Assembly (NCBI RefSeq): GCF_003355005.1
Contig: NZ_CP029985.1
Coordinates: 1,293,001-1,357,000, forward strand
DNA from: Sphingomonas sp. FARSPH
Lineage (GTDB): Bacteria > Pseudomonadota > Alphaproteobacteria > Sphingomonadales > Sphingomonadaceae
Length of the DNA: 64,000 nucleotides
Direction of reading: 5' to 3'
Each line of letters begins with the position of its first letter. Within the stretch, counting starts at the first letter, position 1. The notes below the pieces were generated by a model that was not told where the DNA came from, ran no database searches, and saw only the letters and a list, made by a program, of their open reading frames with translations. Of this stretch, positions 25,804 through 34,497 are shown one piece after another. Both the position numbers and the translations under genes were made by a program.

Positions 25804-26390
25804 TTCGCCCAGCGTTCGATCTCGTCGGCCACGGCCTGCGGCCCCTTGTCGGCGGGCAGCAACGCCAGCGGCTTGCCGTCCGTATCCATCAGATAGGTCG
25901 CGCGGCTGTGGTTCACCAGATAGCCGCCGCCAGGCTGCGTCGCGCCCTTGCCGGAAAAGACGCCGAAGGCCTTCGCGACCGCGGCGATCGTCTGCGGGCT
26001 GCCGGTCAGCCCGACCATTTTCGGCGAGAAGGCCGCGACGAACCGCTTGAGCACCGGCGGCGTGTCGCGTTCGGGATCGACGCTGACGAAGATCGGGACG
26101 ATCCTTCCCGCCAGCGCCGGATTCTTCTTTTCCAGCAACGTCATCGCCTGGCCCACCGTCGCCATGTCGGTCGGGCAGACATCGGGACAGAAGGTATAGC
26201 CGAAATACATGATGCGATATTTGCCCGCGAAACTGCGGTCGGTGACGGTGCGCCCGTCCTGATCGGTCAGCGTGAACGGCCCGCCGATCCTGGCCCCCGC
26301 CAGCGGCGGCGCGGTCGGCGTCGTGCCCGCATCGTGGCAGGCGACGAGCAGCAGCAGGGCGGCGATCGGGGTGCGGCGCAGAATGTTCAT
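25800..26390 (-). CDS. SCO1/SenC family copper-binding lipoprotein
   Basis: With the ATG at 26390 the product has 196 residues and begins with a lipoprotein signal (lipobox LLVAC). The copper-binding motif FCPDVCPTDM (CxxxC) is at about 74-83, and the third ligand His is in VNHSRATYLMD near 167. SCO proteins deliver copper to cytochrome c oxidase or act as thiol-disulphide reductases at the inner membrane. A start at 26405 is possible but would place five residues before the signal. Confidence 0.9.
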   Translation of the reverse strand: MNILRRTPIAALLLLVACHDAGTTPTAPPLAGARIGGPFTLTDQDGRTVTDRSFAGKYRIMYFGYTFCPDVCPTDMATVGQAMTLLEKKNPALAGRIVPIFVSVDPERDTPPVLKRFVAAFSPKMVGLTGSPQTIAAVAKAFGVFSGKGATQPGGGYLVNHSRATYLMDTDGKPLALLPADKGPQAVADEIERWAK

Positions 26391-26466
26391 GACCGTGCCA
26401 GCCATGATCTGTTACCGGGGCACGAGCAAGCCTGCTTCACCGCTCATGCCTTTCAAGGGATCATCG

Positions 26467-27078
26467 ATGCACGCCCGCCGCCTCAGCCTCGCCCTGTTCC
26501 TCGCCGCTCCCCTTGCCCTCGCGACCGCCGTTCCTGCCGCGGCGCAGCAGCAGTCGGAAAGCTACAAGTTCCTGTCCGCGATCGACAAGGAGGACGGCAA
26601 GGTCGTCACCGACATGATCGAGGCGCCGGGCAGCACGATCATCAACACGAAACAGGTGACGACCGGCAAGGGCGCGCTCCACATCCTGACCAGCCACGCC
26701 GGCTCGCTCTACATGCAATATCTGCTGCAGCATAAGGCGGACCCGAACATCCGCGACGCGAAGGGCAACACGCCGCTGATCCTCGCGACGATGGCGGGGC
26801 GCGAGGACCTCGTCTCGCTGCTGCTCACCTACAAGGCGAACCCCAACCTCGCCAACGGCCAGGGCCAGACGCCGCTGATCCTCGCGGTCAACAACCGCGA
26901 CGTCGACCTCACCCGCCTGCTGCTGAGCAAGGGCGGCGACCCCGACCAGACGGACAATCTGGCGGGCATGTCCGCGCGCGATTATGCGATCCGCGACGCG
27001 CGCAACCCGGCGCTGGTCGCGCTGTTCAAGGACCTGCCGAAGAAGACCCGCGCCGCGGTGGCGGGCCCGAAGCTTTAG
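26467..27078 (+). CDS. Secreted ankyrin-repeat protein
   Basis: The product is 203 residues with a signal peptide (about 1-27, ending AVPAAAQQ). About four ankyrin repeats follow between 60 and 180, such as DAKGNTPLILATMAGREDLV and NGQGQTPLILAVNNRDVDLT. It probably acts in the periplasm as a protein-binding scaffold. The start has AAGGGA six bases before it. It diverges from the SCO gene and stands alone. Confidence 0.85.
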   Translation: MHARRLSLALFLAAPLALATAVPAAAQQQSESYKFLSAIDKEDGKVVTDMIEAPGSTIINTKQVTTGKGALHILTSHAGSLYMQYLLQHKADPNIRDAKGNTPLILATMAGREDLVSLLLTYKANPNLANGQGQTPLILAVNNRDVDLTRLLLSKGGDPDQTDNLAGMSARDYAIRDARNPALVALFKDLPKKTRAAVAGPKL

Positions 27079-27122
27079 GCCCCTCTCGGTTATCCCGGCC
27101 CATTAGCCGGGCTAACGGCAAG

Positions 27123-27788
27123 TCAAACCCCGACGAGCGCCGCCACTTCGCCGAAGTCGCTGGCGATCGCATCGACGCCGATCGCGCGCAGCCGGTCGGC
27201 ATGGTCGACCCCGCAATGCGTCCCCGCGCACAGCCCGATGACGAAGCCGCCCGACGCGACCGCACCCGTCGCACCGACCGGCGAATCCTCCAGGATCGCG
27301 CAGCGTTCGATCGGCACGCCGATCGCCGTCGCCCCATACCAATAGAGGTCGGGCGCGGGCTTGCCCTTCGCGACATGCTCGCGCCCGCTGTAGACATGGT
27401 CGCCGAACACGTCGGCAAGGCCGATATGGTCCAGATGCCGGCGGATCCATGTGGTGTAGCTCGAGGATACAACCGCCTTGGGCAGGTCGCGCGGCAACGA
27501 CCGGACGAAGGCGACCGCGCCGGCGACCGCATCGACCCCGTCCGCCATCGCACGCGCATCCTCCGCCGCACGCGCTTCCTCGAAATGCGCCGGCAGCGGC
27601 CCGCCGATCCAGCGGCGGATCGCGTCGCGGAAATCCTCGCCGGCGAGGCCCATGAAATGTGCCATCGAATCTTCCGGCGTCGTCGGATGGCCCGCCGCGG
27701 TCAGCAGGTCGGCGAGATGCCGGTTGCCGGCAAATTCGCTTTCGATCAGCACGCCGTCGAAGTCGAAGAGGATGCCGTCGAACCTCAT
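27123..27788 (-). CDS. HAD-superfamily hydrolase, phosphatase/phosphoglucomutase type
   Basis: The product is 221 residues with the four HAD motifs: nucleophile DFDGVLIESE (about 8-17), Ser/Thr in VVSSSYTTW, Lys in KGKPAPDLYWYG and the acidic DSPVGATGAVA. An alpha-helical cap lies between motifs I and II. Substrate is not known; sugar phosphates are usual. It starts inside the YggS stop (ATGA). Confidence 0.88.
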   Translation of the reverse strand: MRFDGILFDFDGVLIESEFAGNRHLADLLTAAGHPTTPEDSMAHFMGLAGEDFRDAIRRWIGGPLPAHFEEARAAEDARAMADGVDAVAGAVAFVRSLPRDLPKAVVSSSYTTWIRRHLDHIGLADVFGDHVYSGREHVAKGKPAPDLYWYGATAIGVPIERCAILEDSPVGATGAVASGGFVIGLCAGTHCGVDHADRLRAIGVDAIASDFGEVAALVGV

Positions 27789-28456
27789 GCCACGTTCCCC
27801 CGCGCCCCGAACAGCGCGCTGCCGACGCGCACGTGCGTCGCGCCCAGCGTCACCGCAGTCGGATAGTCTGCGGACATGCCCATGCTCAGGCGGTCGAGGC
27901 CGTGGTCGCGCGCCAGCTTGGCGAGCAGGGCGAAATAGGGCGCGGGCTCGACGTCCGCGGGCGGTACGCACATCAGCCCGGCGACGGGCAGCCCCACCGC
28001 CTTCGCCTGGCCCAGCAGGCCGGGCAGATCGTCGATCGCGCAGCCGCCCTTCTGCGCCTCGTCGCCGATGTTGACCTGGACGAAGCACACGGGGCGCCGG
28101 CCGGCCTTGTCCATCGCCTTGGCGAGCGCCGCGACCAGCGACGGGCGATCGACACTGTGGATCGCGTCGAACAGCGCCACCGCCTCGTCCGCCTTGTTCG
28201 ACTGCAACTGGCCGACGAGGTGGAGTGCGACGTCGGGATAGGCCGCGCGCAGCGCCGGCCATTTCGCCGCCGCCTCCTGCACGCGATTCTCGCCGAACAC
28301 CCGGTGGCCGGCGGCGAGCAGCGGTTCGATCGCAGGCGCGTCATGCGTCTTGGACACCGCGATCAGCGTCACGTCGCCCGGCGCGCGGCCGGCGGTCTTC
28401 GCGGCCTGCGCGATGCCGGCCCGGATCGCGTCGAGGGGAGAATTGGTCTCGGTCAT
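27785..28456 (-). CDS. YggS/PROSC family pyridoxal-phosphate homeostasis protein
   Basis: This 223-residue TIM-barrel protein has the PLP-binding lysine in TLIAVSKTHDAPAI (about 29-42), then FGENRVQEAAAKW, LHLVGQLQSNKAD and the phosphate-binding LSMGMSADYPTAV. The family keeps PLP levels balanced and is not an enzyme in the classical sense. The ATG at 28456 begins MTETNSPLDAIRAGI. It is followed with a four-base overlap by the HAD gene. Confidence 0.92.
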   Translation of the reverse strand: MTETNSPLDAIRAGIAQAAKTAGRAPGDVTLIAVSKTHDAPAIEPLLAAGHRVFGENRVQEAAAKWPALRAAYPDVALHLVGQLQSNKADEAVALFDAIHSVDRPSLVAALAKAMDKAGRRPVCFVQVNIGDEAQKGGCAIDDLPGLLGQAKAVGLPVAGLMCVPPADVEPAPYFALLAKLARDHGLDRLSMGMSADYPTAVTLGATHVRVGSALFGARGNVA

Positions 28457-28477
28457 GCGCGCCGCTATAGCGGCAGC

Positions 28478-29050
28478 GTGCGCGATCTGAACCGCAATCT
28501 GAACCCGAAACGCGCCGCCTGGCTGATGACCGACCCGCGCATGGCCGGCGACCTGTTCGCGGCCCTGCACGCGCTGCCGCCGGGCGCAGGCGTCGTCTTT
28601 CGCCACCAGCACCTTCCGCGCGCGGAGCGGCATGCGCTGTTCCTGCGCGTTCGCCGCTTGGCGAAGGCACGGCGGTTGCGGGTCAGCGTGGCGGGCGACC
28701 TGCCCGGCGCGGGGGCGCACAACCGCCCGCGCGCGCTGACCCATGCCGCGCACGACCGGCGGCAGGCGGTCGCCGCCGCCCGCGCCGGCGCGCGCCATCT
28801 GTTCGTCTCCCCCGTCTTCCCCACCCGCTCGCATCCGGGCCATGCCGCGCTCGGCGTCACCCGCGCGCTCTCCGTCGCCCGCAGCCTGCCGGCGCAGGCG
28901 GTCGCGCTCGGCGGGATGACGCCGCGCCGCTTCCTGCGACTACGGCACCTGGGCTTTGCGGCATGGGCGGCAATCGATGCGCTCGCGCCCCGCTCGTCAT
29001 CGGCGGGTCGTGATCCGCAGGTGATCGACGCCGTGCCGTCTCGCCCCTGA
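28478..29050 (+). CDS. Thiamine phosphate synthase-like (ThiE/TenI) protein
   Basis: The frame encodes up to 190 residues from GTG at 28478; ATG at 28526 would be a shorter start. A ThiE/TenI barrel is seen: AGVVFRHQHLP, then RLRVSVAGD, ARHLFVSPVFPTRSHPG and the late VALGGMTPRRFLRL. Several thiamine-pyrimidine contacts of true ThiE are not obvious, so it may be the TenI-like or stand-alone relative. It diverges from yggS with only 21 bases between the starts. Confidence 0.75.
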   Translation: MRDLNRNLNPKRAAWLMTDPRMAGDLFAALHALPPGAGVVFRHQHLPRAERHALFLRVRRLAKARRLRVSVAGDLPGAGAHNRPRALTHAAHDRRQAVAAARAGARHLFVSPVFPTRSHPGHAALGVTRALSVARSLPAQAVALGGMTPRRFLRLRHLGFAAWAAIDALAPRSSSAGRDPQVIDAVPSRP

Positions 29051-29098
29051 TCCAGCCGCGAAACCGAGTCGGCCTTGATCCGGCTAAAGCTTTTCTTC

Positions 29099-29116
29099 CT
29101 ATTCCGACTATTCCGA
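29099..29116 (+). promoter_or_regulatory. Tandem CTATTCCGA operator candidate before epsC
   Basis: CTATTCCGA occurs twice with no spacer (29099-29107, 29108-29116), and TCCTAT at 29097 is mirrored by ATAGGA at 29116-29121. It ends 19 bases before the epsC start. The arrangement suggests a protein-binding site controlling cysteine synthesis. Binding by an Rrf2-type regulator (CymR/IscR class) is only a guess. Confidence 0.45.
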
Positions 29117-29135
29117 TAGGATAAGCTCGGCGGCA

Positions 29136-30107
29136 ATGGCGACCGCTTTACCTTCCGCTGCCGCAGCCCCCTATGCCGGGGCGTCGATCAGCGATGCGGT
29201 GGCCGCGCTCGGTCAGGCCCGCGACGCATGGCGGGCCCGGCAGAACGCGGCGCATCGCGAGGCGCGCTTCCCTTCGCTCGACGCGATCGACCGGATCGTC
29301 ACCCTGCTGTCGGAGGCGCTCTACCCGCGCCGCATCGGCCAACTGCGCGGCACGCGGGCGGAGGAGGATCGCTTCGTCGCGGCACGCATCACCGCCGCCT
29401 TCGCCGAGCTGGAGCGCGAGGTCGCGCACGAGCTCGGCTATTGGCAGGCCGAATCGGACGCGCGCTTCGATGCCGATCAGCCCGCGACGATCGTGCGCCT
29501 GTTCGCCGCGCAGCTCGCCGACATCCGCCGTCTGGTCGACAGCGACATCGACGCCGCGTTCGTCGGCGATCCCGCCGCGCGCAGCACCGACGAAATCCTG
29601 CTCTGCTACCCCGGCGCGATCGCCAGCCTGCATCACCGGATCGCGCATCCGCTGCACACGCTCGGCGCGCCGATCGTCGCGCGGCTGATCTCCGAACTCG
29701 CCAATGCGCGCACCGGCATCGACATCCATCCCGGCGCGACGATCGGCGAGCGGTTCTTCATCGACCACGGCACCGGCGTCGTGATCGGCGAGACCGCGAT
29801 CGTCGGGGATCGGGTGCGGCTCTACCAGCATGTCACGCTCGGCGCGCGTACGCCGCTCGGCCTTGGCGGTGATGGCCCGCGCACCCGCTACGCCCGCCAC
29901 CCGATCGTCGGCGACGACGTCGTCATCTACGCCGGCGCGACGATCCTCGGCCGCGTCACGATCGGCACGGGCGCGACGATCGGCGGCAACGTCTGGCTGC
30001 TGTCCGACGTGCCGGCGGGCGCGGTGGTGACGCAGCCGGAGGCGCACGTCCTGCCGCACGGCGCCGCGCATGCCCTGCTCGGCACGCTGGCGGAGCCCGC
30101 CGCCTGA
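29136..30107 (+). CDS. epsC: Serine O-acetyltransferase, EpsC type
   Basis: This 323-residue enzyme makes O-acetylserine for cysteine synthesis. The N-terminal helical domain is long (about 1-190). The left-handed beta-helix follows with hexapeptides such as IDIHPGATIGERFFIDHGTG, and the active-site stretch GVVIGETAIVGDRVRLYQHV. The long form matches the EpsC rather than the E. coli CysE subfamily. It leads an operon; its stop shares a base with the next start (TGATG). Confidence 0.92.
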   Translation: MATALPSAAAAPYAGASISDAVAALGQARDAWRARQNAAHREARFPSLDAIDRIVTLLSEALYPRRIGQLRGTRAEEDRFVAARITAAFAELEREVAHELGYWQAESDARFDADQPATIVRLFAAQLADIRRLVDSDIDAAFVGDPAARSTDEILLCYPGAIASLHHRIAHPLHTLGAPIVARLISELANARTGIDIHPGATIGERFFIDHGTGVVIGETAIVGDRVRLYQHVTLGARTPLGLGGDGPRTRYARHPIVGDDVVIYAGATILGRVTIGTGATIGGNVWLLSDVPAGAVVTQPEAHVLPHGAAHALLGTLAEPAA

Positions 30108-30889
30108 TGGCCCGCGCCATTCCCTCCGGCCACCGGTCCGAAGGACGCGCGCGCCCGCTCGTCGGCATCGTCTGCTGCAACGAACAGGCGGGCCGCCCGG
30201 TGCAAGCGGTGGCGAGCCGCTTCGTCGCCCCGCTCGCGCAGCTTTCCGATGCCGGCGTGTTGCTGATCCCCGCCGTCCCCGAGGCGGTAGACCTCGCCAC
30301 GCTCGCCGCGATCCTCGATGGGCTGCTGCTCACCGGCGCGCGTTCGCACGTCGCCCCCGCCCGCTACGGCGGCGCCGCGCTGCCCGACGGGCAGCACATC
30401 GATCCGGACCGCGACGCGGTCGCGCTCGGGCTTGCGGCGCGGATGATCGAGGCGGGCAAGCCCGTCTTCGGCATCTGCCGTGGTCTTCAGGAGATCAACG
30501 TACTGTTCGGCGGATCGCTCGCCCCCACCGCGCGCCATCACCCCGGATCGTGGGACGGCGATTACGATGCCCTGTTCGGCCATGGTCACGACGTCCGGCT
30601 CAGCCCCGCCGGCCATCTCGCCGGGGCAACCGGCACGCACCGGCTGCGCGTCAATTCGGTGCATCAGCAGGGGATCGACCGTCTCGGTACCGGCCTGTCG
30701 GTCGAGGCGACGGACATCGACGACGGGCTGATCGAGGCGGTGTCCGCCCGCCCCTGCGGCGGCGCGGTACTCGGCGTGCAATGGCATCCCGAATGGGACG
30801 TCGACCGCTCGCCCGCCAGCCGCGCCTTCTTCACCCTGCTCGGCGCCGGCGTGCGCGGGCAATGCTTTCACCACGGAGACCAATTATGA
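30107..30889 (+). CDS. Class I glutamine amidotransferase-like hydrolase (PuuD/peptidase C26)
   Basis: The 260-residue protein has the nucleophile cysteine in FGICRGLQEINV (about 123-134) and the catalytic His in GVQWHPEWDVD (about 223-233). It fits gamma-glutamyl-GABA hydrolases, which split gamma-glutamylated amines in polyamine breakdown. No other puu gene is nearby. Its place after epsC is conserved-looking but its link to cysteine metabolism is unclear. Confidence 0.9.
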   Translation: MARAIPSGHRSEGRARPLVGIVCCNEQAGRPVQAVASRFVAPLAQLSDAGVLLIPAVPEAVDLATLAAILDGLLLTGARSHVAPARYGGAALPDGQHIDPDRDAVALGLAARMIEAGKPVFGICRGLQEINVLFGGSLAPTARHHPGSWDGDYDALFGHGHDVRLSPAGHLAGATGTHRLRVNSVHQQGIDRLGTGLSVEATDIDDGLIEAVSARPCGGAVLGVQWHPEWDVDRSPASRAFFTLLGAGVRGQCFHHGDQL

Positions 30890-31128
30890 AGACACGCATG
30901 ATCCTGCCGCTCGCGCTCGCGACGACATTCGGGCTCGCCGCCTGCAACGGTGGCAGCAGCGCTGCGAACAACGCCGCCGCGGCGGACGAGACGGTGACGC
31001 TCACCGAAGAGGGCGGTGCGGGCAACGACGCGATCGTCGCCGACACGGGCAACCTCGATGCGCCCGCCGACAATCTGGTCCTCCCTGCCGACACGCCCGG
31101 CAACACCGGCGCCACCAACGCGCTCTGA
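30886..31128 (+). CDS. Small lipoprotein
   Basis: The product is 80 residues with a clear lipoprotein signal: positive start MKTRM, hydrophobic core and lipobox GLAACNGGSS (Cys at about 19). The mature part is low-complexity and acidic, rich in Ala, Asn, Asp and Thr, with no recognisable domain. It overlaps the hydrolase stop by four bases. A strong terminator follows 42 bases after the stop, so it ends the operon. Confidence 0.75.
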   Translation: MKTRMILPLALATTFGLAACNGGSSAANNAAAADETVTLTEEGGAGNDAIVADTGNLDAPADNLVLPADTPGNTGATNAL

Positions 31129-31170
31129 CCTTTTCACGGACACGCCAAGGATAGCTCCCTAGGCGTCACT

Positions 31171-31206
31171 GGCGGCCCGGCAATGCTGGTGCCGGGCCGC
31201 CTTTTT
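31171..31206 (+). terminator. Strong intrinsic terminator
   Basis: GGCGGCCCGGC (31171-31181) pairs perfectly with GCCGGGCCGCC (31191-31201) around a nine-base loop and is followed by TTTTT. It ends the epsC-puuD-lipoprotein operon, 37 bases before recQ. Confidence 0.92.
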
Positions 31207-31238
31207 CCTGCCGCCGCGCCCCTCTATATCGCCGCGCG

Positions 31239-33005
31239 ATGGATCCCCTCCCCACCCTGCAACGCGTGTTCGGCTTCCCCGCTTTCCGGGGGGTGCAGGA
31301 GGCGGTGGTCAGCCGCGTCCTCGCCGGCGAGCGCACGCTTGGCGTGATGCCGACCGGCGCGGGCAAGTCGCTCTGCTATCAATTGCCCTCGGTAATGCTG
31401 GACGGCACGTGCGTGGTGGTCAGCCCGCTGATCGCGCTGATGCACGACCAGCTCCGCAGCGCGCAGGCGGTCGGCATCCGCGCGGGCACGCTGACCAGCG
31501 CCGACGACAATCGCGCCGAAACGATCGCCCGCTTTCGCGCCGGCGAGCTCGACCTGCTGTATGTGGCGCCCGAACGCGCTTCTTCGGGTCATTTCCGCGA
31601 CCTGCTGGCCAGCGCGAGGCTCAGCCTGTTCGCGATCGACGAGGCGCATTGCGTCAGCGAATGGGGCCACGACTTCCGCCCTGATTATCGCCTGCTCGAA
31701 CCGTTGATGGATGCGTTTCCCGACGTGCCGCGCCTCGCGCTCACCGCGACGGCGGACGCGCATACCCGCGCCGACATCCTGCAACAGCTCGGCATCCCGC
31801 GGGACGGCCTGATCGTCTCCGGCTTCGACCGGCCCAACATCCGCTACACGATCACCCCCAAGGCCAACACCAATAAGCAGATCGCCGACGTCATCGCCGC
31901 GACGCCCGGCCCCGGCATCGTCTATGCGCAGACGCGCGCCGCGACCGAGAAACTGGCCGAAGCGCTGGGCCGCACCGGCCGCCCGACGCGCGCCTATCAT
32001 GCCGGGCTGGAGCCGCACATCCGGGCGAAGAACCAGGCCGATTTCGTGGCATCCGAAGACATGGTGATCTGCGCCACCGTCGCGTTCGGCATGGGGATCG
32101 ACAAGCCCGACGTCCGCTTCGTCGCGCATGCCGGCCTGCCCAAGTCGATCGAGGCTTATTACCAGGAAACCGGCCGCGCCGGGCGTGACGGCGACCCCGC
32201 GGTCGCGCATCTGTTCTGGGGCGCGGAGGATTTCGCGCGCGCGCGCCAGCGGATCGGCGAGGTCGAGCCCGAGCGGCAGGTGGGCGAGCGCACCCGCCTC
32301 ACCGCGCTCGCCGCGCTCGTCGAAACCGCCGGCTGCCGCCGCCGTATCCTGCTGCGCCATTTCGGCGAGGAGCTGGCGGAGGATTGCGGCAATTGCGACA
32401 ACTGCCTGGGCTCGCCCGATGCGGTCGATGCGACGACGACCGCGCAGAAATTCCTGTCGGCGGTGTTCCGCACCGGCCAGATGTTCGGCGCGGGCTATAT
32501 CGAGCAGGTGCTGCTTGGCCAGTCGACCGAGCGCAGCCTGACGAACGGCCACGAAAACCTGTCCGTCTGGGGGATCGTGGAGGGCGAGGAGGCGGCGCTG
32601 GTCAAGCCCGTCCACCGCGCGCTGCTGCTGCGCGACGCGCTGCGCACCAATGCGCATGGCGGGCTGGAGTTCGGCCCCGGCGCGCGCGGGTTGCTCAAGG
32701 GCGGCGAGCGGCTGTCGCTCGTCATCCCGCCCAAGCGCGTGCGCTCGAAAAAGCGCGGCGAGGCGCCCCCCGTCGCCAACCCCGCCGACCATCCGTTGTT
32801 CGAGGCGCTGCGCGCCTGCCGCCGCGATCTCGCCAAGGATGCGGGCGTCCCCCCGTACGTCATCTTCCACGATTCGGTGCTGCGCGACATGGCGGCGCAG
32901 CGCCCGACCAGCCGCGCCGCGCTCGCGCTCCTGTCGGGCATCGGCGCGCGCAAGCTCGACGCCTATGGCGAGGCGTTCCTGACCGTGATCCGCGACGCGG
33001 CCTGA
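31239..33005 (+). CDS. recQ: ATP-dependent DNA helicase RecQ
   Basis: The 588-residue helicase has Walker A MPTGAGKSLCYQLP at about 37-50 and the DEAH box (AIDEAHCVSEWGHDFRPDY) at about 133-151. Motif VI is YYQETGRAGRDG near 308. The zinc-binding cysteines are in CRRRILLRHFGE and DCGNCDNCL (about 366-390). A winged-helix region and a C-terminal HRDC domain (about 510-588) follow. It unwinds recombination intermediates 3' to 5'. The 153 bases between its stop and the IS element hold no gene. Confidence 0.97.
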   Translation: MDPLPTLQRVFGFPAFRGVQEAVVSRVLAGERTLGVMPTGAGKSLCYQLPSVMLDGTCVVVSPLIALMHDQLRSAQAVGIRAGTLTSADDNRAETIARFRAGELDLLYVAPERASSGHFRDLLASARLSLFAIDEAHCVSEWGHDFRPDYRLLEPLMDAFPDVPRLALTATADAHTRADILQQLGIPRDGLIVSGFDRPNIRYTITPKANTNKQIADVIAATPGPGIVYAQTRAATEKLAEALGRTGRPTRAYHAGLEPHIRAKNQADFVASEDMVICATVAFGMGIDKPDVRFVAHAGLPKSIEAYYQETGRAGRDGDPAVAHLFWGAEDFARARQRIGEVEPERQVGERTRLTALAALVETAGCRRRILLRHFGEELAEDCGNCDNCLGSPDAVDATTTAQKFLSAVFRTGQMFGAGYIEQVLLGQSTERSLTNGHENLSVWGIVEGEEAALVKPVHRALLLRDALRTNAHGGLEFGPGARGLLKGGERLSLVIPPKRVRSKKRGEAPPVANPADHPLFEALRACRRDLAKDAGVPPYVIFHDSVLRDMAAQRPTSRAALALLSGIGARKLDAYGEAFLTVIRDAA

Positions 33006-33162
33006 CCGGTGTTCGCGGGCGCGGCGTTTCGCGCGGACCCAGCGTGGCAAATGGGCCGCCGGCCGACCCGCATGGGATGGACCAAACCTCCGGCCCTTTC
33101 CCCGATCCTTCCCGACTTGAAGGCGTCACCTTCCCGATCGTTACCGTCCTGCTGGCGTCTAG

Positions 33163-34001
33163 GCTCAGGACTCATTGGTTGATCCAGAAGATGACGGTTG
33201 CAGCGAGAGCGATGGCGGACATGAAGGCGTGAGCGCATCGGTCGTAGCGGGTGTGGATGCGTCGCCAGTCCTTGAGGCGGCCGAACATGTTCTCGATCCT
33301 GTGGCGACGCCGGTAGAGGACGGCATCATGCGGGATCGGTGCCTTGCGGCCTTTGCGTGACGGGATGCAGGCGGCAGCGCCGCGTGCGGCGAGCGCCTGA
33401 CGGAACCAGTCGGCATCGTAGCCGCGATCGGCGAGCAGCACCGGGGCGGGTGGCATCGCCTCGAACATGAGGGCCGCGCCCTTGTAGTCGCTCATCTGCC
33501 CTTCGGTGAGCAGCATGACGCGCGGGCGACCACGATCATCGCAGACGGCGTGCAGCTTAGAGTTCAGGCCGCCCCTGGTGCGTCCGATACATCGGGGAAG
33601 AGCCCCTTTTTGAGCAGGCTGGCCGCCGTCCGGTGCGCTTTCAGATGCGTGGCATCGATCATCAACTGGTCCGGCGCTCCGCCCTCAGTCGCCAGTCCGG
33701 CAAATATCCGGTTAAAGACACCCATCCGGCTCCAGCGGATGAACCGGTTGTAGATCGTCTTGGGCGGGCCGTAAGCCGCTGGCGCATCCCGCCAGCGCAG
33801 GCCATTGCGGATCACGAAAATGATCCCGCTGACGATCCGCCGATCATCCACACGCGGCACGCCATGCGACAGCGGAAAGTACGGCTCGATCCGCTGCATC
33901 TGCTTGTCCGTCAGCCAGAACAGGTCACTCATTGGCGGCTCCTCCAACGCCAATGAATCAACCCGCAACCCCACACGCAAGCGATTTAATAGGTCCTGAT
34001 C
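33163..34001. mobile_element. IS5-family insertion sequence (IS427/IS1031-like)
   Basis: The 839-base element is bounded by direct CTAG repeats (33159-33162 and 34002-34005), the target favoured by this group; if only TA is duplicated the element is 841 bases. The ends are inverted: GCTCAGGACTCATT on the left, GATCAGGACCTATT on the right. Inside is one transposase gene on the minus strand, split into two frames. The right CTAG supplies the stop codon of the neighbouring gene. The element looks complete. Confidence 0.9.
33172..33932 (-). CDS. IS5-family transposase, made by -1 frameshifting
   Basis: The first frame (33932 to 33564) encodes the N-terminal part, MSDLFWLTDKQMQRIEPYFP up to the first catalytic Asp in LMIDATHLKAHRTA. 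The second frame (ending at 33172) carries LADRGYDADW and the RRRHRIENMFGRLKDWRRI signature with the catalytic Glu. A slippery AAAAAGG lies on the minus strand at 33611-33605. Slipping back one base there joins the frames through LPRCIGRTRGGLNSKLH, which restores the normal family sequence. This is the usual programmed arrangement and not decay. Confidence 0.87.
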
Positions 34002-34433
34002 CTAGAAGGGCAGCGTCGCGAGATCGGGTTCGATCCAACCCCGTCGCGCCGGCACGCTGAACAGCCTCTCGCGGCTCCAATACGCGAAAAGCCAGTCTGG
34101 ATGACCAAAGCGAGACGCCATCAAGCCTGCATGCACGACATGAAGGGGCGTGTTATCCGGGTGGCTGGCCAAATAGTCGGCCGCGCCGCGCATCGACGCC
34201 AAAGTGATCGTATGGTGATAACCGCCCATATCGGTGTTCGCGGTGTTGGTCGCCTCGTTGTACCGGGAAATGAGCGTTCGTATTTCGTCTGCTTCGGTAA
34301 GCGCGCGTCGATAGCGACAGAGCCAAAGTGCCGCAGCGAATTGACCCGCATGTGTCCATTCGCTCTTCGGCAGGGTGCGATCGATCACGCCCGACGCGAC
34401 ACGTTCAATCGCGGCTTCGTCCAGAATATGCAT
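34002..34433 (-). CDS. Small conserved-looking protein of unknown function
   Basis: The product is 143 residues from ATG 34433 (155 from ATG 34469). It is soluble and His/Trp-rich: SEWTHAGQFAAALWLCRYRR at about 26-45, then ISRYNEATNTANTDMGGYHHTITL. The histidines in WTHAGQ and GYHHT may be functional. I do not recognise a named family. Its TAG stop lies in the target duplication of the IS element; removing one CTAG copy leaves the same stop, so the protein was not shortened. Confidence 0.65.
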   Translation of the reverse strand: MHILDEAAIERVASGVIDRTLPKSEWTHAGQFAAALWLCRYRRALTEADEIRTLISRYNEATNTANTDMGGYHHTITLASMRGAADYLASHPDNTPLHVVHAGLMASRFGHPDWLFAYWSRERLFSVPARRGWIEPDLATLPF

Positions 34434-34469
34434 TGCCCTGTCGTCTTTGTAAGTAGGCCCAACCGGCAT

Positions 34470-34497
34470 AAAAAAACCCCGCCGATCGGGCGGGGTG
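34470..34497 (-). terminator. Intrinsic terminator for an unidentified minus-strand transcript
   Basis: Read on the minus strand, CCCCGCC pairs with GGCGGGG (34495-34477) around a five-base loop, and is followed by seven U (34476-34470). No recognised gene lies upstream on that strand before the divergent TIGR01244 gene at 34782. The 284 bases between imply a small RNA or a short protein gene; a 28-codon frame from ATG 34614 ends at 34528. Confidence 0.8.

Noticed and set aside
33006..33158. Possible small gene between recQ and the IS element
   Set aside because: No frame has a credible start, ribosome site or composition; the stretch looks like an ordinary gap between converging genes.
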